The notes under the pieces: generated by a model
What the model was told of the DNA's origin: nothing
Seen by the model: only the letters and a program-made list of their open reading frames with translations
Database searches by the model: none
In this document: positions 16,754 to 25,835 of the stretch, one piece after another
How the letters are laid out: every line of letters starts with the position of its first letter
Numbering within the stretch: the first letter of the stretch is position 1
Origin: Streptomyces sp. BK208
GTDB lineage: Bacteria; Actinomycetota; Actinomycetes; Streptomycetales; Streptomycetaceae
DNA length: 64,000 bases
Reading direction: 5' to 3'
Assembly (NCBI RefSeq): GCF_004364245.1
Contig: NZ_SOAV01000001.1
Location: 124,001 to 188,000, forward strand
Program-made: the position numbers and the translations under genes

Positions 16754-18235
16754 GTGCGGCAAGGGGGATTGGTCAGCGCGTTTCCGTCTGCGCGCGGGCA
16801 GGTGGCGGACGGGGCGCTCAGCCGGCCCGCGATCGACTGGGAGCAGCGGTACCGCCGTACCGTGATCACCAGCGACACCGTGACCACTGCCTTCGTGGTG
16901 GCGGGCATAGGCAATTTCTTCGGAGTCCGTGACGCGGCCAACTGGCACGAGAAATGGGGAATTCTCGCTTTCGGCACCGAGCTGCTCGTGCTGGGCGCGC
17001 TCGCGGTCAGCCGTTCGTGGTCCCCGGCCGTGCTCGGCCAGGGCGCCGAGGAATTCCGTCGGCTCGGGCGCTCGCTGTTCATGGCGACCGTCTTCCTGGC
17101 GCTCGGTGGAATCGCTCTCACCTCACGCAACATCAAATTGTGGATCTTCGTCGCGGTCCCCGCGATCGCGGTCGTCACCATGGTCGCGCGGTATCTGCTG
17201 CGGCTGTGGCTGCACCGGCAGCGCAAGGAAGGACGGTGCCTGAGACCGGTGCTCGCCGCCGGCAGCCCGGCCACCGTGCGCGACCTGATAGCCCGGACCC
17301 GGCGCTTCCCGCACCTCGGCTGGCGCGTGGACGCGGTGTGCACGACGGACGGCAGCGAGCTCGACGACGGTGACCAGTTGGAGGGTGTGCCGGTCGTCGG
17401 CCCGCTGGCGGACGTCGCCGACCACGTCCGCCGGGACGGCTACCGCGTCGTCGCGGTCACCCCGGACCCGCACTGGTCGCCGGACCGGCTGCAGCGGCTC
17501 GCCTGGAACCTGGAGGGCAGCGACGCCGAGATGGTCGTGGCCCCCGTGCTGATGGAGGTGGCCGGTCCCCGGCTGCACGTCGACGCGGTGCTCGGCATAC
17601 CCCTGCTGCGGGTCAGCATGCCGACCTTCACCGGGGGCCGCCGGGCGGTCAAGGCGGTGGTCGACCGGCTGGGCGCGGCGATCCTGCTGACGTTGTTCGC
17701 GCCCCTGATGGTGTCCGTCGCGCTGCTGGTCGTGCTGGACAGCCGGGGCGGCGCGTTCTACCGCCAGCGCAGGGTCGGCAAGGACGGCCGCGAGTTCACC
17801 ATCCTGAAGTTCCGCACCATGGTCGCCGGCGCCGACCGGGCGCGCGCCGCGCTGGCCGATCGCAACGAGGGCGCGGGCCTGCTGTTCAAGCTCCGCCGGG
17901 ATCCGCGGGTGACGCGGGTGGGTGCGGTGCTGCGCCGGTACTCGGTCGACGAACTGCCGCAGCTCCTCAACGTCCTCACCGGGTCGATGTCGCTGGTCGG
18001 TCCGCGGCCGCCGCTGCCGGAGGAGTCCGCCGCGTACGGCCCGGACATCCGAAGGCGGCTGCTGGTCAAGCCCGGCCTCACCGGCCTGTGGCAGATCAGC
18101 GGACGCAGCGACCTGCCGTGGGAGGAGGCGGTCCGCCTGGACCTGCGGTACGTGGAGGACTGGTCACTGGCCCTGGACACGGTGATCTTGTGGAAGACGC
18201 TGCGTGCGGTGGTGCACGGGCAGGGGGCGTACTGA
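16754..18235 (+). CDS. Initiating sugar-phosphate transferase (WbaP/ExoY type)
   Basis: A 493-residue membrane enzyme that should load the first sugar-1-phosphate onto undecaprenyl phosphate. Four N-terminal helices (about residues 35-160) and a CoA-binding-like middle domain precede a fifth membrane segment (AAILLTLFAPLMVSVALLVV) and the catalytic domain, with KFRTM, SVDELPQLLNVL, GPRPPLPEE and KPGLTGLWQISGR, all intact. This is the polyisoprenyl glycosylphosphotransferase layout. GTG 16754 is preferred, with GGGGGG just upstream; TTG 16769 is an alternative. It opens a 21-gene co-directional locus. Confidence 0.93.
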   Translation: MRQGGLVSAFPSARGQVADGALSRPAIDWEQRYRRTVITSDTVTTAFVVAGIGNFFGVRDAANWHEKWGILAFGTELLVLGALAVSRSWSPAVLGQGAEEFRRLGRSLFMATVFLALGGIALTSRNIKLWIFVAVPAIAVVTMVARYLLRLWLHRQRKEGRCLRPVLAAGSPATVRDLIARTRRFPHLGWRVDAVCTTDGSELDDGDQLEGVPVVGPLADVADHVRRDGYRVVAVTPDPHWSPDRLQRLAWNLEGSDAEMVVAPVLMEVAGPRLHVDAVLGIPLLRVSMPTFTGGRRAVKAVVDRLGAAILLTLFAPLMVSVALLVVLDSRGGAFYRQRRVGKDGREFTILKFRTMVAGADRARAALADRNEGAGLLFKLRRDPRVTRVGAVLRRYSVDELPQLLNVLTGSMSLVGPRPPLPEESAAYGPDIRRRLLVKPGLTGLWQISGRSDLPWEEAVRLDLRYVEDWSLALDTVILWKTLRAVVHGQGAY

Positions 18236-18305
18236 TGCGCGGCGGTCGCCGGACCGGCGCGCGGATCGCAGGCCGTCGGGGTCTGCCTGGGGGGAGGAAC
18301 GGGTC

Positions 18306-19622
18306 ATGAGAGTCAGTGTTTTCGGCCTGGGCTACGTGGGCTGCGTGTCGGCCGCGTGCCTGGCCGGTATGGGGCACGAGGTCGTCGGGGTGGACGTGAA
18401 CCAGGTGAAGGTCGCCCTGGTCAACGACGGCAGGGCGCCGGTGGTCGAGGAGCGCATCGGCGAGCTGATCGCCGAGGTCGTGGGCACCGGGGCGCTGCGC
18501 GCCACCACCGACGTCCGTGAAGCGATCAGGGAGAGCGAGATATCCCTGGTCTGCGTGGGCACTCCGTCGGAGCCCAACGGCAGCCTGTGCACGACGTACT
18601 TGGAGCGGGTCACCGAGGAGATCGGCACCGCGCTGGCGGAGCGCGGCGGGCGGCACACCGTGGTGTTCCGCAGCACCATGCTGCCGGGCACCTGCACCGA
18701 CCTGCTGGTGCCGATCCTGGAGAAGTACGTCGGCGGCACGGCGGGGGTGGACTTCGGGGTCGCGGTCAACCCGGAGTTCCTGCGCGAGGGCACGAGTGTG
18801 CGCGACTTCTTCGACCCGCCGAAGACCGTCGTCGGCGAACTCGACCCGGCGAGCGGCGACGCGGTGCTGGCGCTGTACGACAGCCTGCCCGGCGAGGTGT
18901 TCCGGGTGCCGGTCGCCACCGCCGAGGCGATCAAGTACGCGGACAACGCCTTCCACGGCCTGAAGATCGGCTTCGCCAACGAGCTGGGCGCGGTGTGCCA
19001 GGCGCTCGGGGTGGACTCGCACCAGGTGATGGACGTGTTCCTGGCCGACCGCAAGCTGAACATCAGCCCCGCGTACCTGCGCCCCGGCTTCGCCTTCGGC
19101 GGCTCCTGCCTCCCCAAGGACCTGCGCAGCCTGGTCCACGCGGCGCGGCGGGCCGACGTCTCCGTGCCCATCCTGTCCCATGTGCTGCCCTCCAACACCG
19201 CGCACCTGGAGCGCGCGGTGGAGCTGGTGGAGCGCGCGGGCAAGCGCCGGGTGGGGCTGTTCGGCCTGTCCTTCAAACCCGGCACCGACGACCTGCGCGA
19301 GAGCCCGCTCGTCGAGCTGGCGGAGCGGCTCTTCGGCAAGGGGTACGACCTGAAGATCCACGACGCCAACGTGAGCCTGTCCCGGCTGCTCGGCGCCAAC
19401 CGCGAGTACGTCGAGAACCGGCTGCCGCACCTCGCGCAACTGCTCGCGGACTCCGTCGACGAGGTCCTGGACCACGCCGAGGTGTGCCTGGTGGGGACCA
19501 GGGACCCGGCCGTGCTGGCGGCGCTGCCCCGTGGCGGCGGCCCGTTGCTGATCGATCTCGTCCACCTTCCCGACGCCGACGCGCGCCGGGCCGAACCGGG
19601 GTATGTGGGCCTTGCCTGGTGA
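18306..19622 (+). CDS. GDP-mannose 6-dehydrogenase (AlgD-like)
   Basis: A 438-residue nucleotide-sugar dehydrogenase. The Rossmann start MRVSVFGLGYVGCV, the central NPEFLREGTSVRDFFDPPKT and catalytic C268 in GFAFGGSCLPKD are complete. Wording around these motifs (GVDFGVAVNPEFLRE, FGLSFKPGTDDLRESPLVE) is closer to AlgD of alginate producers than to UDP-glucose dehydrogenases, so the product is probably GDP-mannuronate; UDP-glucuronate cannot be ruled out. It supplies the acidic sugar of the polymer. ATG 18306 follows GGGGGGAGGAAC. The next gene overlaps its end by 20 bases. Confidence 0.85.
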   Translation: MRVSVFGLGYVGCVSAACLAGMGHEVVGVDVNQVKVALVNDGRAPVVEERIGELIAEVVGTGALRATTDVREAIRESEISLVCVGTPSEPNGSLCTTYLERVTEEIGTALAERGGRHTVVFRSTMLPGTCTDLLVPILEKYVGGTAGVDFGVAVNPEFLREGTSVRDFFDPPKTVVGELDPASGDAVLALYDSLPGEVFRVPVATAEAIKYADNAFHGLKIGFANELGAVCQALGVDSHQVMDVFLADRKLNISPAYLRPGFAFGGSCLPKDLRSLVHAARRADVSVPILSHVLPSNTAHLERAVELVERAGKRRVGLFGLSFKPGTDDLRESPLVELAERLFGKGYDLKIHDANVSLSRLLGANREYVENRLPHLAQLLADSVDEVLDHAEVCLVGTRDPAVLAALPRGGGPLLIDLVHLPDADARRAEPGYVGLAW

Positions 19623-20901
19623 CACGACGTCCGGTGGCGCGCCGCTCGGCGGCGCCGGCGACCGGCCGGGACGGCGCGCGCTGATCCTGGTGGAGAACCT
19701 GTCGGTGCCCTTCGACCGGCGGGTGTGGCAGGAGTGCACGACGCTGCGCGACGCGGGCTGGGAGGTCCACGTCGTCTGTCCCCGCGGGACCACGCGGGAC
19801 ACGGAGGCGGAGACGGAGATCGACGGTGTCCGCATCCACCGCTACCCGTTGCGCGCGGCCACCGGGGGTCCGGCCGGCTACCTGCGCGAGTACGGGGCGG
19901 CGCTCTGGCACACGGCCCGGCTGGCCCGCAAGGTCGGCCCGGTGCACGTGGTCCACGCCTGCAACCCGCCCGACCTGCTGTTCCTGCCGGCTCTGTGGCT
20001 CAAGCGGCGCGGCTCGCGGTTCGTCTTCGACCAGCACGACCTGATACCTGAGCTGTACCTCTCCCGGTTCGGCCGCGGCAAGGACCTGCTGTACCGCGCG
20101 GTGTGCGCCCTGGAACGGATGACGTACCGGGCGGCGGACATCGTGCTCGCCACGAACGAGAGCTACAAGGACGTCGCGGTACGCCGTGGCGGCCGCCGCC
20201 CGGAGGACGTCTTCGTGGTGCGCAGCGCCCCGGCGACCGACCGGTTCCAGCCGGTGCCGCCCGAGCCGGGGCTGAAGCGCGGCAAGCCCCATCTGCTCTG
20301 CTACCTCGGCGTCATGGGCCCTCAGGACGGTGTCGACTACGCGTTGCGGGCCCTCGCAAGGCTGCGGGACGAGCTCGGACGGACCGACTGGCACGCGGTG
20401 TTCGTCGGCTCGGGTGACGCGTTCGAGGCGATGGTGGAGCTGTCCCGGTCGCTCGGACTGGCCGACCGGGTGCAGTTCACCGGACGCATCCCGGACGCCG
20501 ACCTGGTGCGCTACCTCTCCACGGCGGACGTGTGCCTCTCCCCCGACCCGCGCAATCCGCTCAACGACGTGTCGACCATGAACAAGGTCCTGGAGTACAT
20601 GGCGATGGGCCGGCCGATCGTCTCCTTCGACCTGCGGGAGGCGCGGGTCTCCGCCGGTGACGCCGCCGTCTACGCGCCCGCCAACGACGAGACCGCGTTC
20701 GCCCGGCTGGTCGCGCAGTTGCTGGACGACCCGGACCGGCGGGCCCGGATGGGCAAGATCGGCGAGGAACGGATCAACGGTCAGCTCTCCTGGCGGAACT
20801 CGCAGGCGTCGCTGCTCGCCGCGTACGACGCCGCCTGCCGCGGTCGCGTACCGGGACCGACGGGCACGGCGGACAAGGCAAGGAGAAGGCCGCGCAGTTG
20901 A
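19603..20901 (+). CDS. Glycosyltransferase family 4
   Basis: A 432-residue GT-B glycosyltransferase. The N-terminal domain has FDQHDLIPELYLSRFG, the C-terminal donor domain has GSGDAFEAMVELSRSLG, GRIPDADLVRYLSTADVCLSP and EYMAMGRPIVSFDL. It resembles WbuB-like enzymes of capsule loci. ATG 19603 overlaps the previous gene by 20 bases, and its TGA overlaps the TTG of the next gene, so it sits in a coupled string. Donor and acceptor are not readable from sequence. Confidence 0.9.
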   Translation: MWALPGDTTSGGAPLGGAGDRPGRRALILVENLSVPFDRRVWQECTTLRDAGWEVHVVCPRGTTRDTEAETEIDGVRIHRYPLRAATGGPAGYLREYGAALWHTARLARKVGPVHVVHACNPPDLLFLPALWLKRRGSRFVFDQHDLIPELYLSRFGRGKDLLYRAVCALERMTYRAADIVLATNESYKDVAVRRGGRRPEDVFVVRSAPATDRFQPVPPEPGLKRGKPHLLCYLGVMGPQDGVDYALRALARLRDELGRTDWHAVFVGSGDAFEAMVELSRSLGLADRVQFTGRIPDADLVRYLSTADVCLSPDPRNPLNDVSTMNKVLEYMAMGRPIVSFDLREARVSAGDAAVYAPANDETAFARLVAQLLDDPDRRARMGKIGEERINGQLSWRNSQASLLAAYDAACRGRVPGPTGTADKARRRPRS

Positions 20902-22265
20902 GCGATGACACGATACGCCTGGTCACGGTCGGGCGGATTCTCCGTCGACGGTGGCGGCTGCTCGCCGTCCTCGTCGTGGTGGGCGCGCTCGCCGGCTACG
21001 GCGTCTCGTCGCTGTTCCCGCCGCGCTACACGGCGTCCGCCTCGGTCCTGCTGCCGGGGCAGTGGGAGCAGCGCGAGCTGCTCACCCAGGTGGAGATCGC
21101 GACCAGTTCGTCGGTGGTCGACCGGGCGGGTGACACCCTGGGCTGGAGCGGCGTCAGCGACAGCGAGCTGCGCGACCGGGTGAGCGCCGAGATGGCGGAC
21201 GGCAACATCATCAAGATCTCCGGGACCGCCGACACCCCGGAGCGTGCGCAGCGGCTCTCCGACGAAGTGGCCCAGCAGTTCGTGACGTACGCGGCGCGCA
21301 TCGCGAACGGCACCACCGATCCCGACGGGGCGACGGGACCGGAGGCGCTGCGCCGGCAGGTGAAGCGCACCAACGAGCGCATCACCGACCTGGCCGAGGC
21401 CGCCGACCCGGGGCAGACCGTGGAGAGCGTGCAGGCCCGCACGGAGCTGGAGAAGCTGCGCACCGCGCTGCAGGACGCCATGGAGAAGCTGGAGGAGACC
21501 GACCAGGCGCACGGCAGGGGCAGCATGGTCGTCATGGGGCCGTCCCCCCGTCCGACCGGCGAGGCTCCGCCGACGCGGACGCAGCTGGTCGGCGGCGGGG
21601 CGCTGCTGTTCTTCGTGCTGGCGGTCGTCGGCCATCTCGCCGCCGCACGGGTGAACCGGCGGCTGCGCCTCGAACCGGAGATCGTCGCCGCGCTGGGGGC
21701 GGCGCTGCTGGGGACCGTCGACGTACCCGCCGAGCGGCGCGCGGGCCGGCCGAAGGCCCGTGGTGCGCGGGCGCGTTTGCGTCGGCTGCTGGGCGTCGAC
21801 ACCCGGTGGGACCTGCCGGTGCCGTCGGCGTCCGGCGACGAGGCCGGCCGGCGGCTCAGGTACCGGCGGGTGTGTGCCCGCCTGCGGGAGCGTGCGCCGG
21901 CCCTCCGACGGCTGCTGGTCGTCGTACCGGACGACGACGAGGTCGCCCGCCGGGCCGCCGGGCAGCTCGCCGACGAGGCCGCGGGCGACCCGCTGCTGCG
22001 GCTGGTGGAGGTGTCGGTGCCCCGGCCGATGGTGCCGGACCGCGGCACCGAGTCTGGTGTCCTGGTGGTGCTCAGCGCGGGCGCGCGGACCGCCGAGGAA
22101 CTCGCCGGTGTCGCCGAGGCGTGTGCGGACGGCGGGCACGAGGTCGTCGGCGTCGTGATCGCCGAAGCCGTCCGGGCCCGTCCGGCGGAGCCGGTCCGCC
22201 GGCCCGTGGAACCCGTCGTCGCGGCGGCCCCGGTGCCCGACCACGCGACGGGAGGCTCCGCATGA
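20898..22265 (+). CDS. Wzz-like chain-length protein with degenerate kinase-like domain (copy 1)
   Basis: A 455-residue membrane protein. Helix 1 (about 20-42, LLAVLVVVGALAGYGVSSLF) and helix 2 (about 236-255) bracket an extracytoplasmic Wzz domain with coiled-coil character (RQVKRTNERITDLAEAA, RTELEKLRTALQDAMEKLEE). The last ~200 residues look like a Rossmann-type tyrosine-kinase remnant: RLLVVVPDDDEVARRAAGQL replaces the Walker A region and GVLVVLSAG the Walker B strand, but no GxxxxGKS/T exists. It probably regulates chain length without phosphorylating. TTG start overlaps the previous stop; AAGGAGAAGG lies upstream. Confidence 0.8.
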   Translation: MSDDTIRLVTVGRILRRRWRLLAVLVVVGALAGYGVSSLFPPRYTASASVLLPGQWEQRELLTQVEIATSSSVVDRAGDTLGWSGVSDSELRDRVSAEMADGNIIKISGTADTPERAQRLSDEVAQQFVTYAARIANGTTDPDGATGPEALRRQVKRTNERITDLAEAADPGQTVESVQARTELEKLRTALQDAMEKLEETDQAHGRGSMVVMGPSPRPTGEAPPTRTQLVGGGALLFFVLAVVGHLAAARVNRRLRLEPEIVAALGAALLGTVDVPAERRAGRPKARGARARLRRLLGVDTRWDLPVPSASGDEAGRRLRYRRVCARLRERAPALRRLLVVVPDDDEVARRAAGQLADEAAGDPLLRLVEVSVPRPMVPDRGTESGVLVVLSAGARTAEELAGVAEACADGGHEVVGVVIAEAVRARPAEPVRRPVEPVVAAAPVPDHATGGSA

Positions 22266-23791
22266 CGACGAGTACGGCCGACCGGTCGTCGGCCTCCGCT
22301 CCCCTGCTGGACCTGCACTCCCTGGTGGTGGCGGTACGCAGGCGGCGCCGTCTGTGGGGCGCCCTGGCCCTGCTCGGTCTGCTGGCCGGCGCCGGCGTGG
22401 CGGTCCTGCTGCCGCCGCGGCCCGCCGCGGTGACCAAGGTGCTGGTCGCGCACAAGGAGGACCAGCCCAACGACACCGGAACGCTGATCCGCACCGACGT
22501 GGAGCTGCTGGCCACCACCCGGATCGCCGAACAGGCCCTGCGCACCCTCGGCTCCCGGGAGAACCCGGAAGACTTCATGCAGGACTACCGGGGCACCGGA
22601 CTGACCAACAACCTGATGCAGATCGATGTGACGGGCGACAGCGACGCGGAGGCGGTGGCCCGGGCCAGGGCACTGGCCGACGCGTTCGTCGCGGACCACG
22701 TACGGCGCATGCGGAAGTCCGCCGAGGCCGAGGCGGACGCCCTGCTCGGTCAGCGCGACCGGATGCGCAAGGAACTCACCGAGGTCAACGCGGCGATCGG
22801 GGACCGCTCACCCGGGGAGGACCCGAAGGCGTCGGCGGGCATCGAGTCCCTCTACGCGCGCCGGGCCGAACTCGACTCGCGGATCGCCGAGTTCGACCAG
22901 CGCGCGGCGGAGGCGCGCACCGGCACGCCCGCGGTCGTCGCCGGCACCCAGATCGTGGACGCCCCGCACGCGGTCCGGCACTCGCTGCCCCGGACCGTGG
23001 GCACCGACGGTGCGATCGGACTCGTGCTCGGGCTGGTCCTCGGGCTCGTGCTGGCCTCGGTCGGCGCGGTGGTCGCGGACCGTCCCGTGCTGCGCCGGGA
23101 CATCGCGGCGAACCTGGGCGCCTCGGTCCTCGCGGAGCTGCGCCGCGTTCCCCGCCGCTCGGCCGGACGGTGGCGGCGCCGGCGCACCCGGGCGGCACGT
23201 GAACGGCTCACCACCACCCTGGCCCGCATCGTGCGCGGCTCCGCGGAACCCGTGTCGCTGCTGGAACTGGGCTGCGCGCGGGCGACCGGCGCCATCGCCC
23301 TGGACGTCGCCGGGGCGCTGGAGGCGGACGGGCCCGTGGCCGTCGTCGACGCTCTGCCCGGCACGCCGCTCGCGGACGCCCGCCGCGGCTCCCCGGGGCC
23401 GGCCGTGCTCAGCGGTGAACGCGCCGCGGCCGAGCCGCACCCGGGGCGCCGGCTCGGCGTCGGCTCGGTCGCCCCCGGCACCGCGTGGACGGACCTGCAG
23501 TACCTCGGCACCCGGACGGTGCTCGTCGTGCGGGCCGGGCACGGCAGCGCCGCGTGGCTGCACACGGTGGCGCGGCAGCTCGCGGACCAGCGCATCACGG
23601 TGCTCGGGGTGGTGCTGATCGACCCCGATCCGCGCGACCGGACCGACGGCACCCTGTGGGACGGGCCGCGCGTCGCCCCGCGCGCCCTCGACGAACGGCC
23701 CAGGCGGCACAACGGAACGGTGCGGACCAGGACGGAGCGGCCGTCGATGCCGGCCGCACGGGTCCCGGACAGCGAGCAGGAGGCGCGGTAG
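22262..23791 (+). CDS. Wzz-like chain-length protein with degenerate kinase-like domain (copy 2)
   Basis: A 509-residue protein with the same plan as the gene before it. Helix 1 is about 33-55, the Wzz domain about 56-235 (TDVELLATTRIAEQALRTLG; coiled region RDRMRKELTEVNAAI), helix 2 about 250-272 (IGLVLGLVLGLVLASVGAVV). The C-terminal domain again resembles a P-loop tyrosine kinase that lost its P-loop: SLLELGCARATGAIALDVAG in the Walker A place, VAVVDALPG like the A' motif, and TVLVVRAGHGSA like the B strand, plus ITVLGVVLID. ATGA overlap with copy 1. Confidence 0.8.
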   Translation: MTTSTADRSSASAPLLDLHSLVVAVRRRRRLWGALALLGLLAGAGVAVLLPPRPAAVTKVLVAHKEDQPNDTGTLIRTDVELLATTRIAEQALRTLGSRENPEDFMQDYRGTGLTNNLMQIDVTGDSDAEAVARARALADAFVADHVRRMRKSAEAEADALLGQRDRMRKELTEVNAAIGDRSPGEDPKASAGIESLYARRAELDSRIAEFDQRAAEARTGTPAVVAGTQIVDAPHAVRHSLPRTVGTDGAIGLVLGLVLGLVLASVGAVVADRPVLRRDIAANLGASVLAELRRVPRRSAGRWRRRRTRAARERLTTTLARIVRGSAEPVSLLELGCARATGAIALDVAGALEADGPVAVVDALPGTPLADARRGSPGPAVLSGERAAAEPHPGRRLGVGSVAPGTAWTDLQYLGTRTVLVVRAGHGSAAWLHTVARQLADQRITVLGVVLIDPDPRDRTDGTLWDGPRVAPRALDERPRRHNGTVRTRTERPSMPAARVPDSEQEAR

Positions 23792-23794
23792 CAC

Positions 23795-25729
23795 ATGTGC
23801 GGCATCGCAGGCACGTACCACTGGCCGGACGGAAAGGCCGTGACCGACCGGCTCACCGATGTCCTCGCCCACCGCGGGCCGGACGGGGCGGGACGCTACA
23901 GCCACGCCGCCGGTGACGGCGAGGTGCAGCTCGGCCACCGCCGGCTGGCCATCGTCGACCTGTCCGGGACCGGCGCCCAGCCCATGGTGTCGGACGGGCT
24001 CGCCCTCACGTACAACGGCGAGCTGTACAACGCGCCCGAACTGCGCGGCGAGCTGGAGTCCACCGGGGTGCGCTTTCGCGGTACCTCGGACACGGAGGTG
24101 GTGCTGGAGGCCTGGCGCCGGTGGGGCACGGACTGCCTGGCGCGGCTGCGCGGCATGTTCGCGTTCGCGGTCTTCGACGAGCGCACCGGTGAACTGGTGC
24201 TCGCCCGCGACCAGCTCGGCATCAAGCCCCTGTTCCTGCTCCGGCGCGGCGGGGGCCTGGTGTTCGCCTCCGAGCTCAAGGCGCTCGCCGCGGTGACCGG
24301 CGGGAAGCTGGAGGTGGACCACGCGGCGCTGGTCGCCTCGCTGCTGTACTACTGGGTGCCGGACTCGCGGTGCGCCTTCCGCGAGGCGGAGAAGCTGCCG
24401 CCGGGGAGCTGGCTGCGCTGCCGGCCCGACGGACGGGTGGAGCGCGGCCGGTACTGGAACCTGAAGGACGTCGCCGCCGAGGGTGCGGAGCGGGCCCGCA
24501 GCGGTGAGCTGCCGGACCTCGGCGCCGTCGTCGAGGAGTCGACCCGGCACCACCTGCTCTCCGACGTGCCCGTGGCGACCTTCCTCTCCGGCGGGCTTGA
24601 CTCCAGCTACCTGACCGCGCTGGCGGCCCGCCACCGGCCGGGGATCTCCGCCTACACGATCGGGTTCCGCGCCGAGGACGCCAGGTTCGAGGCGATGCCG
24701 GACGACCTGCGCTACGCCCGGCAGGTGGCCGCCCGGTTCGGCGTCGACCTGCACGAGATCGAGATCGCCCCCGACGTGCTGGACCTGCTGCCCCGGATGA
24801 CGTACCACCTGGACGAGCCGATCGGCGACCCGGCCGCGATCAACACGTTCCTGATCTGCTCGGCCGCCAGGGAGGCCGGGGTCAAGGTGATGCTCTCGGG
24901 GATGGGCGCGGACGAGCTGTTCGCCGGGTACCGCAAGCACCTGGCCAATCTGCTGGCGCTGCGCTACCAGCGCGTCCCGCGGCCGGTGCGGCGCGGCGTG
25001 TCCGCGGCCGTGGACCGGCTGCCGGTCGCGACGAGGCGCCGGGGACTGCGCTCGGTGCGCTTCGCCAAGCGGTTCCTCTCCTTCGCGGACCTGCCGGAGG
25101 AGACCGCGTTCCGGCGCAGCTACACCATGTACGACCGGGAGGAGCTGCTCGGCCTGATCGACCCGGACCTGGCGGGCACGGTCGAGGACGTGCTGACGGA
25201 GCACGCGGACGTCTACGAGGACAACGAGCTCGACGACTTCGTGAACCGCATGTGCCTGGGGGACGCCCGGATGTTCCTGCCGGGCCTCAACCTCGCCTAC
25301 ACGGACCGCTCCAGCATGGCCGCGTCGACCGAGGTGCGGGTGCCGTTCGTGGACGTCGAGGTGGTGAGGGCGGCGTTCGCCGTGCCCGGTGACCGCAAGA
25401 TCGTCGGACGGCAGGGCAAGGCCGCCCTCAAGGAGGCGGCCACCTCGGTGCTGCCCCGGGAGATCGTGTACCGGCCCAAGGGCCTGTTCAGCGCGCCGCT
25501 GCGGGCCTGGATGAGCCGGGACCTGGCGCCGCTGGTGCGCGAGGTGGTCAACGACGGCGAACTGGTCCGTTCCGGGTTCCTGCGCCGCGACGCGCTGCGG
25601 CGCCTGGTCGCCGAGGACACCGCCGGGCAGCGGGACTTCTCCAAGCACCTGTGGCACGTGCTGACCCTCGAGTACTGGTACCGCGGCGCGACCTCGGGAG
25701 TCGGCCAGAGCTCCCCGTCGGCGGTGTAG
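23795..25729 (+). CDS. Asparagine synthase-type glutamine amidotransferase
   Basis: A 644-residue AsnB-class protein. The class II glutaminase domain begins MCGIAGTYHW with nucleophile Cys2, and contains HRGPDGAGRYSH and YNGELYNAPELRGEL. The synthetase domain has the PP-loop FLSGGLDSSYLTALAA and SGMGADELFAGYRKHL. Both halves look active. In polysaccharide loci such enzymes are thought to amidate a sugar carboxyl group; with a GDP-mannose dehydrogenase in the same operon, a uronamide is a reasonable guess. It starts 3 bases after the previous stop. Plain asparagine synthesis is the alternative. Confidence 0.9.
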   Translation: MCGIAGTYHWPDGKAVTDRLTDVLAHRGPDGAGRYSHAAGDGEVQLGHRRLAIVDLSGTGAQPMVSDGLALTYNGELYNAPELRGELESTGVRFRGTSDTEVVLEAWRRWGTDCLARLRGMFAFAVFDERTGELVLARDQLGIKPLFLLRRGGGLVFASELKALAAVTGGKLEVDHAALVASLLYYWVPDSRCAFREAEKLPPGSWLRCRPDGRVERGRYWNLKDVAAEGAERARSGELPDLGAVVEESTRHHLLSDVPVATFLSGGLDSSYLTALAARHRPGISAYTIGFRAEDARFEAMPDDLRYARQVAARFGVDLHEIEIAPDVLDLLPRMTYHLDEPIGDPAAINTFLICSAAREAGVKVMLSGMGADELFAGYRKHLANLLALRYQRVPRPVRRGVSAAVDRLPVATRRRGLRSVRFAKRFLSFADLPEETAFRRSYTMYDREELLGLIDPDLAGTVEDVLTEHADVYEDNELDDFVNRMCLGDARMFLPGLNLAYTDRSSMAASTEVRVPFVDVEVVRAAFAVPGDRKIVGRQGKAALKEAATSVLPREIVYRPKGLFSAPLRAWMSRDLAPLVREVVNDGELVRSGFLRRDALRRLVAEDTAGQRDFSKHLWHVLTLEYWYRGATSGVGQSSPSAV

Positions 25730-25760
25730 GACGCGCCGGGCGCGCGGCCCCCGCGCCCGG

Positions 25761-25828
25761 ACGAGCGGCACAGGGACGACCGGCGCAGAGACGACGGGCA
25801 CACAGACAACCGGCACACGGACAAGAGG
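25761..25828 (+). repeat. Tandem 15-bp repeats in the leader of the oxidoreductase gene
   Basis: Four head-to-tail 15-mers, 25761-25775, 25776-25790, 25791-25805 and 25806-25820, followed by a partial ACAAGAGG. The unit is close to ACGACCGGCACACAG with up to five differences between copies. They fill most of the only long gap (106 bp) inside the locus and end at the ribosome site of the next gene. Each unit is five codons long, but no frame with a start is evident. Confidence 0.85.
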
Positions 25829-25835
25829 ACTTCGA

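Noticed and set aside
16533..16865. ATG frame of 110 codons in the exopolysaccharide leader
   Set aside because: Overlaps the sugar transferase in another frame, Gly/Arg-rich, passes through the direct repeats; the transferase frame is clearly the coding one.
22808..25816. Minus-strand open frame of about 1000 codons
   Set aside because: Antisense to the second Wzz-like gene and the AsnB-type gene; composition is not protein-like.
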